Shown here: positions 45,675 to 55,961 of the stretch, one piece after another | Layout: each line of letters starts with the position of its first letter | Numbering within the stretch: position 1 is the stretch's first letter | DNA from: Veillonella tobetsuensis | GTDB taxonomy: Bacteria > Bacillota > Negativicutes > Veillonellales > Veillonellaceae | Length of the DNA stretch: 64,000 nucleotides | Direction: 5' to 3' | Assembly: GCF_001078375.1 (NCBI RefSeq) | Contig: NZ_BBXI01000018.1 | Coordinates: 1 to 64,000 of the forward strand | Notes under the pieces: generated by a model | Database searches by the model: none | Seen by the model: the letters and a program-made list of their open reading frames with translations, nothing else | What the model was told of the DNA's origin: nothing | Program-made: the position numbers and the translations under genes

Positions 45675-47021
45675 CTACGCCTCAATAAGTCGTCTATTTT
45701 TCCATTTACCGCTATACCAGCGATACACAAATAATAAACCTCGTAAAATTTCATCTGCCGCCATAGCAATCCAAATACCTACGAGTCCCCAGCCCCAGTA
45801 AATACCAAAGAGGTAGGACAATGGTACAGCACATAGCCACATGCCAAAGACACCTACTAGCATCGGCGTCCGAATATCCCCTGCCGCTTGTAAACAGCTA
45901 ACCATAACAATATTAACGGCGCGTCCTAGTTCAAGGAAAATCTCAACCAATAATACATTATGCGCTAATGATAGGATTTCTGGATCCGTAGTAAATACGG
46001 ATAGCACAATATCACTGGTAATATAAAAGAACGTAGCCAAGCCTACATTGATAGTAATAGCTAAAAACATAGAATACCATACGCGATTTGTCACCTCATC
46101 TTGCCGTTTGGCCCCCATCAAGAAGCCCACAATAACTTGAGATGCATTTGCTAATGCTATGGTATATACATAGCAAAGCATGGCAATAACCGATACATAG
46201 ACCTTTGTATTAATAACAGCTAGCCCTAGGATGTTGACCATTTTCATAATCGTTGTCTGAGATAACTGATAGCTTAAGGTTTCACCACCAGAGGGAACAC
46301 TGATATTCAGTAAAGACTTAACCGTATGCCACGGGAATGGTTTTAAAAATTTGAAGTTCACCTCTAACGTAAGCAACTTCTTAAAGGTATAGCCGATAAT
46401 TACGAGGCCTACCACCTTAGATAACCAGGTAGAAATTGATACCCCTAGTACACCAAGGCTTGGTATGGGACCATGACCAAATATTAATACATAGTTAGTT
46501 GTGATATGGATAACATTCATAACTAACGCGATATACATAGTAACACGCGTTAATGAATGGCCTCTAAATACGGCAACCAACGCATAATACATAGCCTGAA
46601 TCGGTAATCCTGCGGCCACAATGGTCGTATATATCGACGTATCGCTCATCGTTTCTGGCGGAATACCAAGCCATGTAAAAATCCATTCATGACAGGTGAT
46701 AAAGAATACGGCCGCAACAGATGAAAAGAAAAAGTTCAACACCAAGCTAACCGTACATACCTCTGATAGCTTCGACTGATTCCGAGCGCCTAAGTATTGA
46801 GCTATCAAAATCGTCGTAGCTGTGCTCATTACAATGATGAGCATAATAAATATATTTAAAATTTGATTGGCATTAGCCACAGCTGCTACCGCTTGAGGAG
46901 AGTAGTGACTCATCATCACTTGGTCTATATTACCTACTAACAGCTGTAGGAACACTTCGATAAATATAGGCCAACTCAAAGTCCAGATAGACAAGCTAAT
47001 CCCTTTTTCATAAGACTTCAT
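45675..47021 (-). CDS. MATE-family efflux transporter
   Basis: 448 aa with 12 hydrophobic segments. The start at 47021 (MKSYEKGISLSIW) has AAGGGG five bases upstream and is preferred over an earlier frame start. Motifs include LSWPIFIEVFLQLLVGNIDQVMM near the N-terminus and VPSGGETLSYQLSQT at the second half. It probably exports cationic drugs or metabolites using an ion gradient. Stand-alone gene. Confidence 0.92.
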   Translation of the reverse strand: MKSYEKGISLSIWTLSWPIFIEVFLQLLVGNIDQVMMSHYSPQAVAAVANANQILNIFIMLIIVMSTATTILIAQYLGARNQSKLSEVCTVSLVLNFFFSSVAAVFFITCHEWIFTWLGIPPETMSDTSIYTTIVAAGLPIQAMYYALVAVFRGHSLTRVTMYIALVMNVIHITTNYVLIFGHGPIPSLGVLGVSISTWLSKVVGLVIIGYTFKKLLTLEVNFKFLKPFPWHTVKSLLNISVPSGGETLSYQLSQTTIMKMVNILGLAVINTKVYVSVIAMLCYVYTIALANASQVIVGFLMGAKRQDEVTNRVWYSMFLAITINVGLATFFYITSDIVLSVFTTDPEILSLAHNVLLVEIFLELGRAVNIVMVSCLQAAGDIRTPMLVGVFGMWLCAVPLSYLFGIYWGWGLVGIWIAMAADEILRGLLFVYRWYSGKWKNRRLIEA

Positions 47022-47060
47022 AGTATCCCCTTTATGTTCTAATGCCAAACTTTTTACACA

Positions 47061-47780
47061 CTAGAAGAAAACGCCTTTAGATTTTTCTTTAGTTTCTTGA
47101 TCAGCAATGAATGGGATTCTTGTAGTTCTGCCTTCTTTAGCCGCTACAATCTTTTTAAATGGGAATTCAAATATTTCTCTATTCCAAGTATTTACCGCAT
47201 CATTATACAAGGTTCTAGCTGCAGTAATTTCTTTTTGCAAGTAAGAGTTTTGTTGCATTGCATCGCGAATCGTATCTTGGCTTTGTAATTCAGGATAATT
47301 TTCTATAGCTACATTAATAGCTCGTGTAGCTTTATTAAGTTGTGAGTTTACATCACTACGAGACTCTTCAGAGAAATTGCCACTTCTATATTTAGCAATA
47401 TCTACGAGAATATCTTTATCTACTTCAATGGACTTTTCTACAAGCTTAGCTGCATTAGAAAGAATCACAACACGTTGCTCCATATAATTATCGATTTCAG
47501 ATGCAGCATTTTGGATTCTTTGTTCCATCATATTAAATTCTGAGCTAATTTGTTTTAATCGCCACCAAGGATAAATCAGTACAATTGCGCCAATAATGGA
47601 TATGGCATACTTGTCTATAACAATTCCTAAAACGATGCCTAGAACACCGATTGCCATAAGAATTGTAGGAATAAGTTTTTCAAAACCACTAGTTTCTACA
47701 GGAATCACCTTAGCGATAACATGCACGTCTCTGCCTTCAGACATAATTTCCGGATTCATTTCGTCTAATTGATTAGCCAT
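47061..47780 (-). CDS. LemA-family membrane protein
   Basis: 239 aa. It starts at 47780 (MANQLDEMNPEI) with GGAGG eight bases upstream, overlapping the upstream gene by eight bases. Two helices lie near residues 35-75 (LIPTILMAIGVLGIVLGIVI and AISIIGAIVLIYPW). The LemA domain follows with MEQRVVILSNAAKLVEKSIE, NFSEESRSDVNSQLNKATRAINVAIENYPEL-like residues and ARTLYNDAVNTWN. LemA proteins have no settled function. It is coupled to a large unknown membrane protein. Confidence 0.85.
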   Translation of the reverse strand: MANQLDEMNPEIMSEGRDVHVIAKVIPVETSGFEKLIPTILMAIGVLGIVLGIVIDKYAISIIGAIVLIYPWWRLKQISSEFNMMEQRIQNAASEIDNYMEQRVVILSNAAKLVEKSIEVDKDILVDIAKYRSGNFSEESRSDVNSQLNKATRAINVAIENYPELQSQDTIRDAMQQNSYLQKEITAARTLYNDAVNTWNREIFEFPFKKIVAAKEGRTTRIPFIADQETKEKSKGVFF

Positions 47781-49623
47781 TATTGCTACCTCCAAATTGT
47801 TCATAAATAGTATGTAATAAATCGCTTAGAGATTGATTTTGTCGATATAGTTTACCGACCATAAAGTGGTCATATGCAAACGAACGATCTTTATTATTTT
47901 CAGATTGTTGATAGTGGTCCAAGCCTTTAATATGCTTGAAATCATCTCCTGCAGATTTTATTTCCGAAACCTCTATAAATTCATGCTTTGTAACAGGAAC
48001 ATACTCCTCCCAGTGTACTGGCACATAATAAGTCCTACCATTGCCGGCTCTGACTGGCACCTCATCTACATGACCAATCGTTCTATAAGAATACGCATCT
48101 ACCTTGATCACTTCAGAGTCGCCTTCTTTTTTATGGTGACTAGTCTTAAGGATTGTTTTTACATTATTTCGCTCCGCTGCATCAGGAGGAACAAATAAAT
48201 TAAGTCCCATTTTATTAGCCAGCATTTCTGTAATGTAATCATTATATCTGAAATCATAAGACTTACCATAAATATAGTCATTAGATGCCATTTGTTGATA
48301 CACAGGGATTGCTAAAACTGGTAGGAATGAGAAGTACATATGATCAAAATATGCACAGTTAAAATTAATGAACTTCTCTTTGATTTTTTGGAATGAAAAA
48401 TCATAATACTGAGATGGTGCAGTATTAAAATCCCACTTTTGAGAGTTATCCGTTTTAATCTCATTGATTTTGCATTCTTTATTAAATACAAAGTCATCTC
48501 CATATGGAGAGTTTTCAAAAATATCCTTGTAATTATTTTGTGCTAATGGCGTAAACAGTACCCTAAATTCAACCTCATTATTTCGATCCAACGCATTAAA
48601 TTGTGCATCAAACTCCTCATTAGCTAAGGCTTGGAAGCTTCCACCACCTTCTAATGAGTCCTGACCTTTTTTTCTAATGCTAGCAATCCCTTTAGATAAA
48701 AGGCTCTTAGCACCACCCAGATTAAAGAATCCTTTTTCCGGTGGTTTTCTATGGAATATTAGATTAGGGGCCGCATGATTACCATACACTAAGGATACTC
48801 TATTTGCATAATATGGACCAGGTTGTCTTATTACGGCACGTAATGTTTCGTTAACATCTCTTGTCTTCAGATTACCATTAGAGTCTACATACTCCTCTGT
48901 ATAAGTAACATTTAACGTACCCTCATATGTATAGTCATCCATCCAATGAATTATACGTTTAAGAAAAACAAAAGGATTCCCTAGGATATCTCCAGAAGCA
49001 ATATCTAATGTTGAATGATTTACATCCCCTTTTTCTAAAAATCCATAATCTTTAACTAACTGTTCATACCGTTCAATATTAAAATTAGAATCCATATGAA
49101 TAAAGGGAATCGCCTTCTTTATGAGCTCTGCAGTCATTTCACTATGAAATAGATTATTTAATGGTGCCAGCATCTCATACCCTTCTTGGCGCATTTGAGC
49201 TAAAGTTGATTCTAAATCATTTAGTTTTTCTTCAAGACTCTTACTATTAGGCTTAATCCAATATAGATACAGAACTACAGTTAGCACAAGAACAATACTA
49301 GAAACAGCAACCGATATAATATCTATAGGATCTTGTGAAAACTGATAAACACCATAAATAAGGGCACCTATACCGATAACAAAATCAACTTTTTTGATAA
49401 TACCAAATCGTTTATATGAAGTATTTGATTGATCTCGATTTTCTGATACAGTAGTATACTTATCTATTAACTCTCTATTTTTATCTATATCTACCTTAGA
49501 TTGATTTACCAAGTCTTGGAAATATTCTTCTGTGACATGCTGAAAGGCATCCTTTAAATCTTCCCGATAATACTTAAGTGGTTCTAGTAATGCTTCATTA
49601 TATTCATTCGACACGCTACTCAT
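47773..49623 (-). CDS. Large membrane protein of unknown function paired with LemA, 616 aa
   Basis: I do not recognise this protein. Two hydrophobic helices occur near residues 75-125 (VDFVIGIGALIYGVYQF, IISVAVSSIVLVLTVVLYLYWI), preceded by an N-terminal acidic helical region. A long C-terminal domain of about 480 residues is presumably on one side of the membrane. A coiled-coil-like stretch follows the helices (KSLEEKLNDLESTLAQM). The ribosome site AGAGG lies only one base before the 49623 ATG, and an upstream TTG start at 49635 is also possible. Overlap with lemA by eight bases indicates coupling and perhaps a complex. Confidence 0.8.
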   Translation of the reverse strand: MSSVSNEYNEALLEPLKYYREDLKDAFQHVTEEYFQDLVNQSKVDIDKNRELIDKYTTVSENRDQSNTSYKRFGIIKKVDFVIGIGALIYGVYQFSQDPIDIISVAVSSIVLVLTVVLYLYWIKPNSKSLEEKLNDLESTLAQMRQEGYEMLAPLNNLFHSEMTAELIKKAIPFIHMDSNFNIERYEQLVKDYGFLEKGDVNHSTLDIASGDILGNPFVFLKRIIHWMDDYTYEGTLNVTYTEEYVDSNGNLKTRDVNETLRAVIRQPGPYYANRVSLVYGNHAAPNLIFHRKPPEKGFFNLGGAKSLLSKGIASIRKKGQDSLEGGGSFQALANEEFDAQFNALDRNNEVEFRVLFTPLAQNNYKDIFENSPYGDDFVFNKECKINEIKTDNSQKWDFNTAPSQYYDFSFQKIKEKFINFNCAYFDHMYFSFLPVLAIPVYQQMASNDYIYGKSYDFRYNDYITEMLANKMGLNLFVPPDAAERNNVKTILKTSHHKKEGDSEVIKVDAYSYRTIGHVDEVPVRAGNGRTYYVPVHWEEYVPVTKHEFIEVSEIKSAGDDFKHIKGLDHYQQSENNKDRSFAYDHFMVGKLYRQNQSLSDLLHTIYEQFGGSNNG

Positions 49624-49686
49624 TCCTCTACTCAATGACTCATATTGTAAAACAACAGACCTATACGTTATAAATTTTTATAAAAA

Positions 49687-49718
49687 CCCCTCTTTACTAG
49701 ACTTCCAGTAAAGAGGGG
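49687..49718 (-). terminator. Terminator after the ferredoxin oxidoreductase genes
   Basis: CCCCTCTTTACT (49687-49698) and AGTAAAGAGGGG (49707-49718) are perfectly complementary, followed by TTTTTATAAAA on the minus strand. Confidence 0.9.
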
Positions 49719-49750
49719 TACAGATCATAAATGACTCGTTTTAAATAGGA

Positions 49751-50623
49751 TTACTTAAATTGATTGCAAAGACTATCGAATAGAGCTTGATCTGGTTTTA
49801 CTACATCTTCAGTCAATGGACGAGCATGTGGACCACCATTTGCTGCAGCCATAGCTTTTTCAAAAGAAGGTTTCGTTTTATTTTGATAGATAAGACCAGT
49901 AACCAAACCATCTGTTTCACCCAAAGTTTTAAGTGCTGCTGCACGATCTGTTGGGTCATAACCTTCTGGCAATGCAACTAAATGCTCTTTGAACCAGTCA
50001 TAGCTATTGTGTTTATTATAAGTAACACATGGGCTGAATACGTTAATGAAGGAGAAGCCTTCATGATCCATTGCTTGTTGAATTAAATCAACGAGCTCTG
50101 CACGATTAATCATATAACCTTGTGCAACAAATGTAGCTCCTGCAGCAATTGCAGTTTCACAGATGGACAATGGTGTTTCAAATGCCCCACGAGGAGTTGT
50201 TTTTGTAACAAAACCAATATCGGAACGAGGGGATGCTTGACCTTTAGTCAAACCATATACATGGTTATCCATTACAACGTATGTCATGTTTACATTACGT
50301 TTGAAAGCATGAATTGTATGCCCCATGCCGATAGCGAACGCATCGCCATCACCGGAACATGCAATAACTTCTAAATCTTGGTTAGCAAGTTTAACGCCTT
50401 GAGCGTAAGGAAGCGCACGACCATGAGTTGTATGTGCACCATAAGCATAAAAATAACCACCGATACGGCTAGAACAACCGATACCAGAAATAACTGCTAA
50501 TTTTTCAGGTGGAATATTTTTTGCTACTACTGCATCAGTAATGGCTGCTTGAACCCCATAATGACCACAACCAGGGCACCAGTTAGGGCGAATATCATTT
50601 CTGTAATCTTTAGCTGTTGTCAT
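49751..50623 (-). CDS. 2-oxoacid:ferredoxin oxidoreductase, beta subunit
   Basis: 290 aa. Thiamin-diphosphate-binding subunit: WCPGCGHYGVQ near the N-terminus supplies cysteines, GIGCSSRIGGYFYAYGAHTTHGRA follows, and the ThDP/Mg motif is GDGDAFAIGMGHTIHAFKRN. It starts at 50623 (MTTAKDYRND) with AGGAGG seven bases upstream, overlapping the end of the alpha gene. It oxidises a 2-oxoacid (probably 2-oxoglutarate, KorB-like) with CoA and ferredoxin; the substrate cannot be fixed from sequence alone. Confidence 0.92.
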   Translation of the reverse strand: MTTAKDYRNDIRPNWCPGCGHYGVQAAITDAVVAKNIPPEKLAVISGIGCSSRIGGYFYAYGAHTTHGRALPYAQGVKLANQDLEVIACSGDGDAFAIGMGHTIHAFKRNVNMTYVVMDNHVYGLTKGQASPRSDIGFVTKTTPRGAFETPLSICETAIAAGATFVAQGYMINRAELVDLIQQAMDHEGFSFINVFSPCVTYNKHNSYDWFKEHLVALPEGYDPTDRAAALKTLGETDGLVTGLIYQNKTKPSFEKAMAAANGGPHARPLTEDVVKPDQALFDSLCNQFK

Positions 50624-50624
50624 A

Positions 50625-52376
50625 TTATAGGACCTCCTTAATTGCATTTTTCACATACGATTTTGTGAATGGATTACCATCATATTTCAAGCAGCTAGAA
50701 ATTTTAGATTTCTTATGCATGTTGATTTTGAATAGATTAGTTAATTGACCAGTCGCATTATGTTCTACAATAACAACTTTTTTAGCTGCATCCATGAAAG
50801 GTTGCAATTGTTTTGCAGGGAAAGGTTTAATCAAACGAAGTTGTAAGTGGTTAACTTTAACGCCTTCTTGATCAAGTTCAGCTACGGCTTCTTCAATAGC
50901 ACCACGGCTAGAAGCCATACCTACAACAAGCACATCAGCTTCGTCATATTTAGCATTATTCAAGAATGGTTCATAGTTGTCAGCTACAGTTTCCAATTTA
51001 CGGAAGCGTTTATCAGTTTGCGCTACGTGCATTGTAGGTGCTTCAGCTGGTTTACCTTCTTCGTTATGTTCTAGACCTGTAGAAAGGAATAGACCATTTT
51101 TCATGCCAGGAATTGTACGAGGGGAAAGACCATCTTCGGTCAATTCAAAGCGTTTGAAGTAGTTAGGTTGAACCAATTCAGGAAGATCAGCTTCCTTCAT
51201 CATTTTACCGCGATTAATAGGTACGCGGTTCAAGTCGAATGTAGGAACCGATTGTTTATTCAAGCCTTGTTGCAAGTCTGGCATGAAGATAACTGGGCAT
51301 TGATACATTTCTGCCAAGTTGAATGCTTTTTGAATTTCATAGAAGCATTCTTCAATAGATGTTGGAGAAATTACGATACCAGAATAATCACCATGTGCAT
51401 TGTAGCAAGCCGCATCAATATCGGATTGTTCAACCTTTGTAGCCATACCAGTGGATGGGCCAGAACGTTGTACATCGATAACAACCATAGGAAGTTCAGC
51501 CATAGATGCCATGGACAAGGATTCTGCCATCAAGGAAAGGCCAGGCCCGGAAGTACATGTAAAGCCACGAACACCTGCATATACACCACCCATAGCAGTC
51601 ATACATGCAGCGATTTCGTCCTCTGTTTGAACAACTGTAGCACCCAATTTATCCATGTTTTTAATCATGTATTCCATTACTTCAGATGCTGGAGTAATAG
51701 GATAGGATGCCATAAAACGAGAACCTGCTGCAATAGCGCCAAGTGCACATGCTTCATTACCTAACAAGAACATCTGATCTTTTTTGCCAGGAGCTGGTAA
51801 TGTATCGATTTCCACATCGCCTAATTTTTCCATAACTAGGCCATAACCGTCATCGAATGCAGCCAAGTTTTTATCGATAATTTCTTGAGATTTTTTAGCA
51901 AATTTTTCAGCAATAGCATCTTTAAACATCTTAGTATCAAAGCCAAGAAGAGCTACGGACATACCAAGTGCTACGATGTTACGCATCAACATAGAGCCTT
52001 GTTTCATTGCTGTTTCAGAGATTGGCAATGATAGACAATTAATTTTGGAACCTTCAAATTTAGAAAAATCTGGTTTTACTTTACTATCACAGATAATATA
52101 GCCGCCATCGCGTACTTCTGTACCGTGCATATCAACAGTTTCTTGATCAAGGGAAAGCAAAAAGTCTACGCCTTCACCAATGGACATAATTTGTTCTAAT
52201 GCAACACGCAATGCGAAGGTAGTATGACCACCTTTAATACGGGATGCAAACAAACGTTGACTGTATAGAGAATAACCTTCTTTTGCAAGGATTGTAGCCA
52301 TAATTTCGCCACAACTCTCGATACCTTCACCTTGTTGGCCCCCCATTTTCCAGATAAAATCTTTACGTTTTTGCAA
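50625..52376 (-). CDS. 2-oxoacid:ferredoxin oxidoreductase, fused gamma-alpha subunit
   Basis: 583 aa. Residues 1-180 are the gamma domain (KMGGQQGEGIESCGEI, RIKGGHTTFALRVA). Residues 195-580 are the alpha (pyrimidine-binding) domain (GNEACALGAIAAGSRFMASYPITPASEVMEYM, TSGPGLSLMAESLSMASMAELPMVVIDVQRSGPSTGMATK-like residues). A TTG start at 52376 is preferred, because AGGAGG lies nine bases upstream while a GTG at 52385 directly abuts it. Fused gamma-alpha forms are characteristic of KorA-type enzymes. Operon with the beta subunit. Confidence 0.92.
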   Translation of the reverse strand: MQKRKDFIWKMGGQQGEGIESCGEIMATILAKEGYSLYSQRLFASRIKGGHTTFALRVALEQIMSIGEGVDFLLSLDQETVDMHGTEVRDGGYIICDSKVKPDFSKFEGSKINCLSLPISETAMKQGSMLMRNIVALGMSVALLGFDTKMFKDAIAEKFAKKSQEIIDKNLAAFDDGYGLVMEKLGDVEIDTLPAPGKKDQMFLLGNEACALGAIAAGSRFMASYPITPASEVMEYMIKNMDKLGATVVQTEDEIAACMTAMGGVYAGVRGFTCTSGPGLSLMAESLSMASMAELPMVVIDVQRSGPSTGMATKVEQSDIDAACYNAHGDYSGIVISPTSIEECFYEIQKAFNLAEMYQCPVIFMPDLQQGLNKQSVPTFDLNRVPINRGKMMKEADLPELVQPNYFKRFELTEDGLSPRTIPGMKNGLFLSTGLEHNEEGKPAEAPTMHVAQTDKRFRKLETVADNYEPFLNNAKYDEADVLVVGMASSRGAIEEAVAELDQEGVKVNHLQLRLIKPFPAKQLQPFMDAAKKVVIVEHNATGQLTNLFKINMHKKSKISSCLKYDGNPFTKSYVKNAIKEVL

Positions 52377-52562
52377 GATATTCACCCTCCTTAGGATAAA
52401 AATTACTATGCTGACAAGAGTCTACCCTATGTATATAAATTACAGCTAAGTAATAAACCTGTCTTATAGTGCAATTGTAACATGTATAGTAGGCGTTTTA
52501 CAATGTAACATTTAACATAGAATTCTAAGTATTACAAATTAATATAAATACATATAATAAAC

Positions 52563-52597
52563 AAAAGCAGTAGATAATATTGATATCTACTGCTTTT
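52563..52597 (-). terminator. Terminator after truA
   Basis: AAAAGCAGTAGATA (52563-52576) and its complement (52584-52597) form a perfect 14-bp stem. Apart from this hairpin the stretch 52377-52662 is AT-rich with no gene. Confidence 0.85.
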
Positions 52598-52662
52598 ATG
52601 TGCATTTATAAATAATTTTGATGATTTTCAGTCTATTTCGAATCAAAAATCATATAGAATAT

Positions 52663-53448
52663 TTATTCTCCCTTAATACGTTGAATCACTGTATTAAGTC
52701 TATCTGGAGTAAAGAAGATTTCCTCTAATACGAGCCCCTGAGCAGGTGCGGTTTTCCCAATTTTCTTTCGATCTTTTGCGGCCAACAGTTCAGGGATTCG
52801 GGCCACTGATTTTCGGCCCAATCCTACATCAACTAATAACCCAGCTATATTCCGAACCATATGATATAAAAAACCATCGCCAACGACAGAAATATCGATG
52901 TGTCCATTCTTTTCTACAATACCAACAGCATAAATGGTCTTCACCGGGTCTACAGGTGTCGTATTAGCCCCTTTTAATGTAGAAAAATCATGTGTTCCTT
53001 CGAGGGCTTTACCCGCGTGCCTCATAGCCTTAATATCTAAGGGCTTCTTTACATGCCAATGATAGCGTTGACCTATAGGATCAGCAATCTCACGATTATA
53101 AATAGAATAAATATACTCCTTACCAAATATGTTATTACGCGGTTTCCAATCTAATGGTATCTCAATAGCCTCCGTAACAACGATATCCTTTGGCAAATGA
53201 GCAATCGTAGCCCTAGGAATATTTTCCACAGGTATCGATCCTGAGGTTCGAAAGGCACACACTTGAAAACGAGCATGCACACCCGCATCCGTTCTAGAGG
53301 CTCCATAGATTTGAATTGGCTCGGCACAAATGATAGATAACGCCTTTTCCAACGCACCTTGAACGGTAATACCTTTATCTGCCGATTGTTTTTGATAGCC
53401 AGCTAAATCTGTGCCATCATAGGCTACAATGAGCCGTATATTTCGCAT
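52663..53448 (-). CDS. truA: tRNA pseudouridine synthase A
   Basis: 261 aa. It modifies positions 38-40 of many tRNAs. The catalytic Asp is D54 in YGASRTDAGVHARFQV. IRLIVAYDGTDLAGYQKQ opens the protein, and DGFLYHMVRNIAGLLVDVG is typical of the C-terminal half. It starts at 53448 (MRNIRL), overlapping the ecfT stop by one base; the longer open frame upstream is not used. Confidence 0.96.
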   Translation of the reverse strand: MRNIRLIVAYDGTDLAGYQKQSADKGITVQGALEKALSIICAEPIQIYGASRTDAGVHARFQVCAFRTSGSIPVENIPRATIAHLPKDIVVTEAIEIPLDWKPRNNIFGKEYIYSIYNREIADPIGQRYHWHVKKPLDIKAMRHAGKALEGTHDFSTLKGANTTPVDPVKTIYAVGIVEKNGHIDISVVGDGFLYHMVRNIAGLLVDVGLGRKSVARIPELLAAKDRKKIGKTAPAQGLVLEEIFFTPDRLNTVIQRIKGE

Positions 53449-54248
53449 TAGTTTAACCACCATAAAGCTAATAAGATAGCTGTAACCATTAGTACAGCAC
53501 CAATGCCAACATAATCTACCCAAGTAATACTTAGCTCTTTCATGCGCGTACGATTAACACCGCCACGATAACAACGAGCCTCCATGGCGATAGCTAATTC
53601 ATCGGCACGACGAAAAGCACTGATAAATAGCGGTACTAAAAGAGGTATCATATTCTTAGCTCGTTGTATAATGCTACCTGTTACAAAATCTGCACCACGA
53701 GCCGATTGAGCTTTCATAATACGATCTGTCTCATCTAACAAAGTCGGAATAAAGCGCAATGCAATAGTCATCATCATAGCTAATTCATGCGCTGGTACCC
53801 CGATACGACGGAATGGATTTAACAAATGCTCAATACCATCTGTCAGCCGTATAGGTGATGTCGTATAGGTTAGCAAGGAAGAGAATAAGATTAAGAATAC
53901 CAATCGTGCCGCCATTTGCAAGCCCATAGCCACACCATTATCGGTAATATTAATAATCCCATAGGATATCAAGCTGTTACCAGGGGTTGTAAAAATATGA
54001 ATCCCCATGGTAAATACAATAATAATCCATAGAGGTTTAATAGCATTCCACATCAAGCGCAATGGCAATCTAGATAGTAGCATAGCACCAATGGTAAAAG
54101 CTGCCACAATACCATATGCCAATGGCGTATTCGCTAAGAATATGGCCACTACAAAAATAGTGGTACCTATAATTTTTGCCCTTGGATCCATGTGATGTAA
54201 TAAAGAATCACCTGGGAAGAATTGGCCAATAGTAATATTATTTAACAT
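53448..54248 (-). CDS. ecfT: ECF transporter transmembrane subunit EcfT
   Basis: 266 aa with about six membrane helices. The coupling helices with ALA-type motifs appear as AQSARGADF and MEARCYRGG, which contact the ATPases. It connects the two ATPases to interchangeable substrate-binding S components, none of which is encoded nearby. It overlaps ecfA2 by 11 bases. Confidence 0.94.
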   Translation of the reverse strand: MLNNITIGQFFPGDSLLHHMDPRAKIIGTTIFVVAIFLANTPLAYGIVAAFTIGAMLLSRLPLRLMWNAIKPLWIIIVFTMGIHIFTTPGNSLISYGIINITDNGVAMGLQMAARLVFLILFSSLLTYTTSPIRLTDGIEHLLNPFRRIGVPAHELAMMMTIALRFIPTLLDETDRIMKAQSARGADFVTGSIIQRAKNMIPLLVPLFISAFRRADELAIAMEARCYRGGVNRTRMKELSITWVDYVGIGAVLMVTAILLALWWLN

Positions 54249-55098
54249 GTTGACCTCCTTCCAAGATAGATTTCACTGCATCATCAACGGATAAAACTTT
54301 GTTGGATAGATCAAGGCCCCTATTGCGAAGCGATTCAATCAACACCGATACGGGAGGTACATCAACCCCTACCTCTTGTAACACATGGCGTTGATGGTTA
54401 AAGATATCTAATGGTTTACCATCCAACACGATTTTACCTTTATCAAGGACGATTAGACGATTTGCCATTCTAGAAATATCCTCCATATTATGAGACACGA
54501 GGATAACGGTTATTTTTTTTTCATTGTGTAATTTAATGATTTCCTCAAAAATTTCTTCACGGCCAAACGGATCAAGACCAGCAGACGGTTCGTCAAGAAC
54601 AAGAAAATCTGGCTCCATTGCCACAACACCAGCTATGGCAACACGACGCATTTGACCACCAGATAGATGGAATGGGGAGCGTTCAGCATAGGTATCATAG
54701 TCAAGTCCTACAAAATCCATCGCTTCACGTACACGACGATCTACTTCTTCTTCATCAAGACCTAAATTTTTAGGTCCAAATGCAATATCGGCAGCAATAG
54801 TTTCTTCAAACAGTTGATGTTCTGGATATTGGAATACCATACCAACCTTATGACGCATCTTTTTAGCTTCATCAGTTTTCTCGCTTACATCAACACCATT
54901 AACAGTTACTGTTCCTGTTGTAGGATGCAATAATCCATTAAGATGTTGCACAAAAGTAGATTTACCAGAACCAGTATGCCCAATAATACCTAAAAATTCT
55001 CCATTTTCAATGGTCACAGATATGCCTTTTAAAGCCGTTTTTTCAAAAGGAGTTCCCACACCATAGGTATAGGTAATATTATCTAATACAATAGCCAT
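54238..55098 (-). CDS. ecfA2: ECF transporter ATPase EcfA2
   Basis: 286 aa. Walker A GHTGSGKST, Q-loop VGMVFQYPEHQLFE, signature LSGGQMRR, Walker B FLVLDEPSAGLDP and H-loop ILVSHNMEDI. The C-terminal extension is typical of the ECF group. An A9 run lies in its coding sequence near 54513-54521. Its start overlaps the ecfA1 stop by one base. Confidence 0.95.
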   Translation of the reverse strand: MAIVLDNITYTYGVGTPFEKTALKGISVTIENGEFLGIIGHTGSGKSTFVQHLNGLLHPTTGTVTVNGVDVSEKTDEAKKMRHKVGMVFQYPEHQLFEETIAADIAFGPKNLGLDEEEVDRRVREAMDFVGLDYDTYAERSPFHLSGGQMRRVAIAGVVAMEPDFLVLDEPSAGLDPFGREEIFEEIIKLHNEKKITVILVSHNMEDISRMANRLIVLDKGKIVLDGKPLDIFNHQRHVLQEVGVDVPPVSVLIESLRNRGLDLSNKVLSVDDAVKSILEGGQHVK

Positions 55099-55961
55099 TA
55101 GTGTGCCTCCTTCGCATAATAATTAATTAGTGCATTCCCTAACTCATCATTGGTAATAATATCTTGTGGAATATCAACACCTTGTTGAGTTAATTTAAAG
55201 GCCACCTCTGCTGCCACAGGAACATCCAGCCCTAAACCTTTTAAGGTATCAACTTGTGTAAAGATTTCTCGTGGTGACCCCTCCTGTAGTTTTACACCAT
55301 TTTTCATGACTACCACACGATCAGCTGTAACCGCTTCTTCCATGAAATGAGTAATTAGCACAATGGTTATACCTTCTTCTTTATTCAGTTTGTGAATTGT
55401 TTCTAAAACCTCTATTCTCCCTTTAGGGTCAAGCATAGCTGTAGGTTCATCTAAAACGATACAATCTGGTTTCATTGCTAAAACGCCAGCAATAGCAATA
55501 CGTTGCTTTTGACCACCAGATAATAAATGAGGGCCATGTTCCGCATAATCAGTCATATTTACTGCTGCTAATGCGTCGTCAACACGCTTACGTATTTCAG
55601 CACTAGGAACACCTAAATTCTCTGGGCCAAATGCCACATCTTCCTCCACAACGGCTGCAACGATTTGATTGTCAGGGTTTTGGAATACCATCCCTACATG
55701 TTGACGAATATCCCAAATATGCTCCCCATCTAATGTATCATAACCACATACATTAACATGACCTTCTGTAGGTTGTAATAGCACATTAAAATGTTTAGCC
55801 AACGTACTTTTACCACTACCATTAGTACCGATAATAGCAACAAACTCTCCGCGATGTATACTAAGACTGACATCATCTAGCGCACGCACATCATTACCAT
55901 TTTCATCAATATATAGATGGCTTAAATGATTGACCTCAATCATAGTTTCTTTTGATTTCAT
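55098..55961 (-). CDS. ecfA1: ECF transporter ATPase EcfA1
   Basis: 287 aa. Walker [11 protein letters not shown]-loop [14 protein letters not shown], signature LSGGQKQR, Walker [14 protein letters not shown] and H-loop [10 protein letters not shown]. First gene of the ecfA1-ecfA2-ecfT-truA operon downstream of the ribosomal cluster. The module powers uptake of vitamins such as riboflavin, folate or cobalamin precursors through separate S components. Confidence 0.95.
   Translation of the reverse strand: MKSKETMIEVNHLSHLYIDENGNDVRALDDVSLSIHRGEFVAIIGTNGSGKSTLAKHFNVLLQPTEGHVNVCGYDTLDGEHIWDIRQHVGMVFQNPDNQIVAAVVEEDVAFGPENLGVPSAEIRKRVDDALAAVNMTDYAEHGPHLLSGGQKQRIAIAGVLAMKPDCIVLDEPTAMLDPKGRIEVLETIHKLNKEEGITIVLITHFMEEAVTADRVVVMKNGVKLQEGSPREIFTQVDTLKGLGLDVPVAAEVAFKLTQQGVDIPQDIITNDELGNALINYYAKEAH

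Noticed and set aside
53449-53523. N-terminal extension of truA
   Set aside because: The upstream part lies inside ecfT and the conserved protein starts at MRNIRL with overlapping TAATG coupling.
54513-54521. A9 run in ecfA2 as a possible contingency locus
   Set aside because: It encodes ordinary Lys codons in an essential-type ATPase in an AT-rich genome; there is no reason to expect selected slippage.
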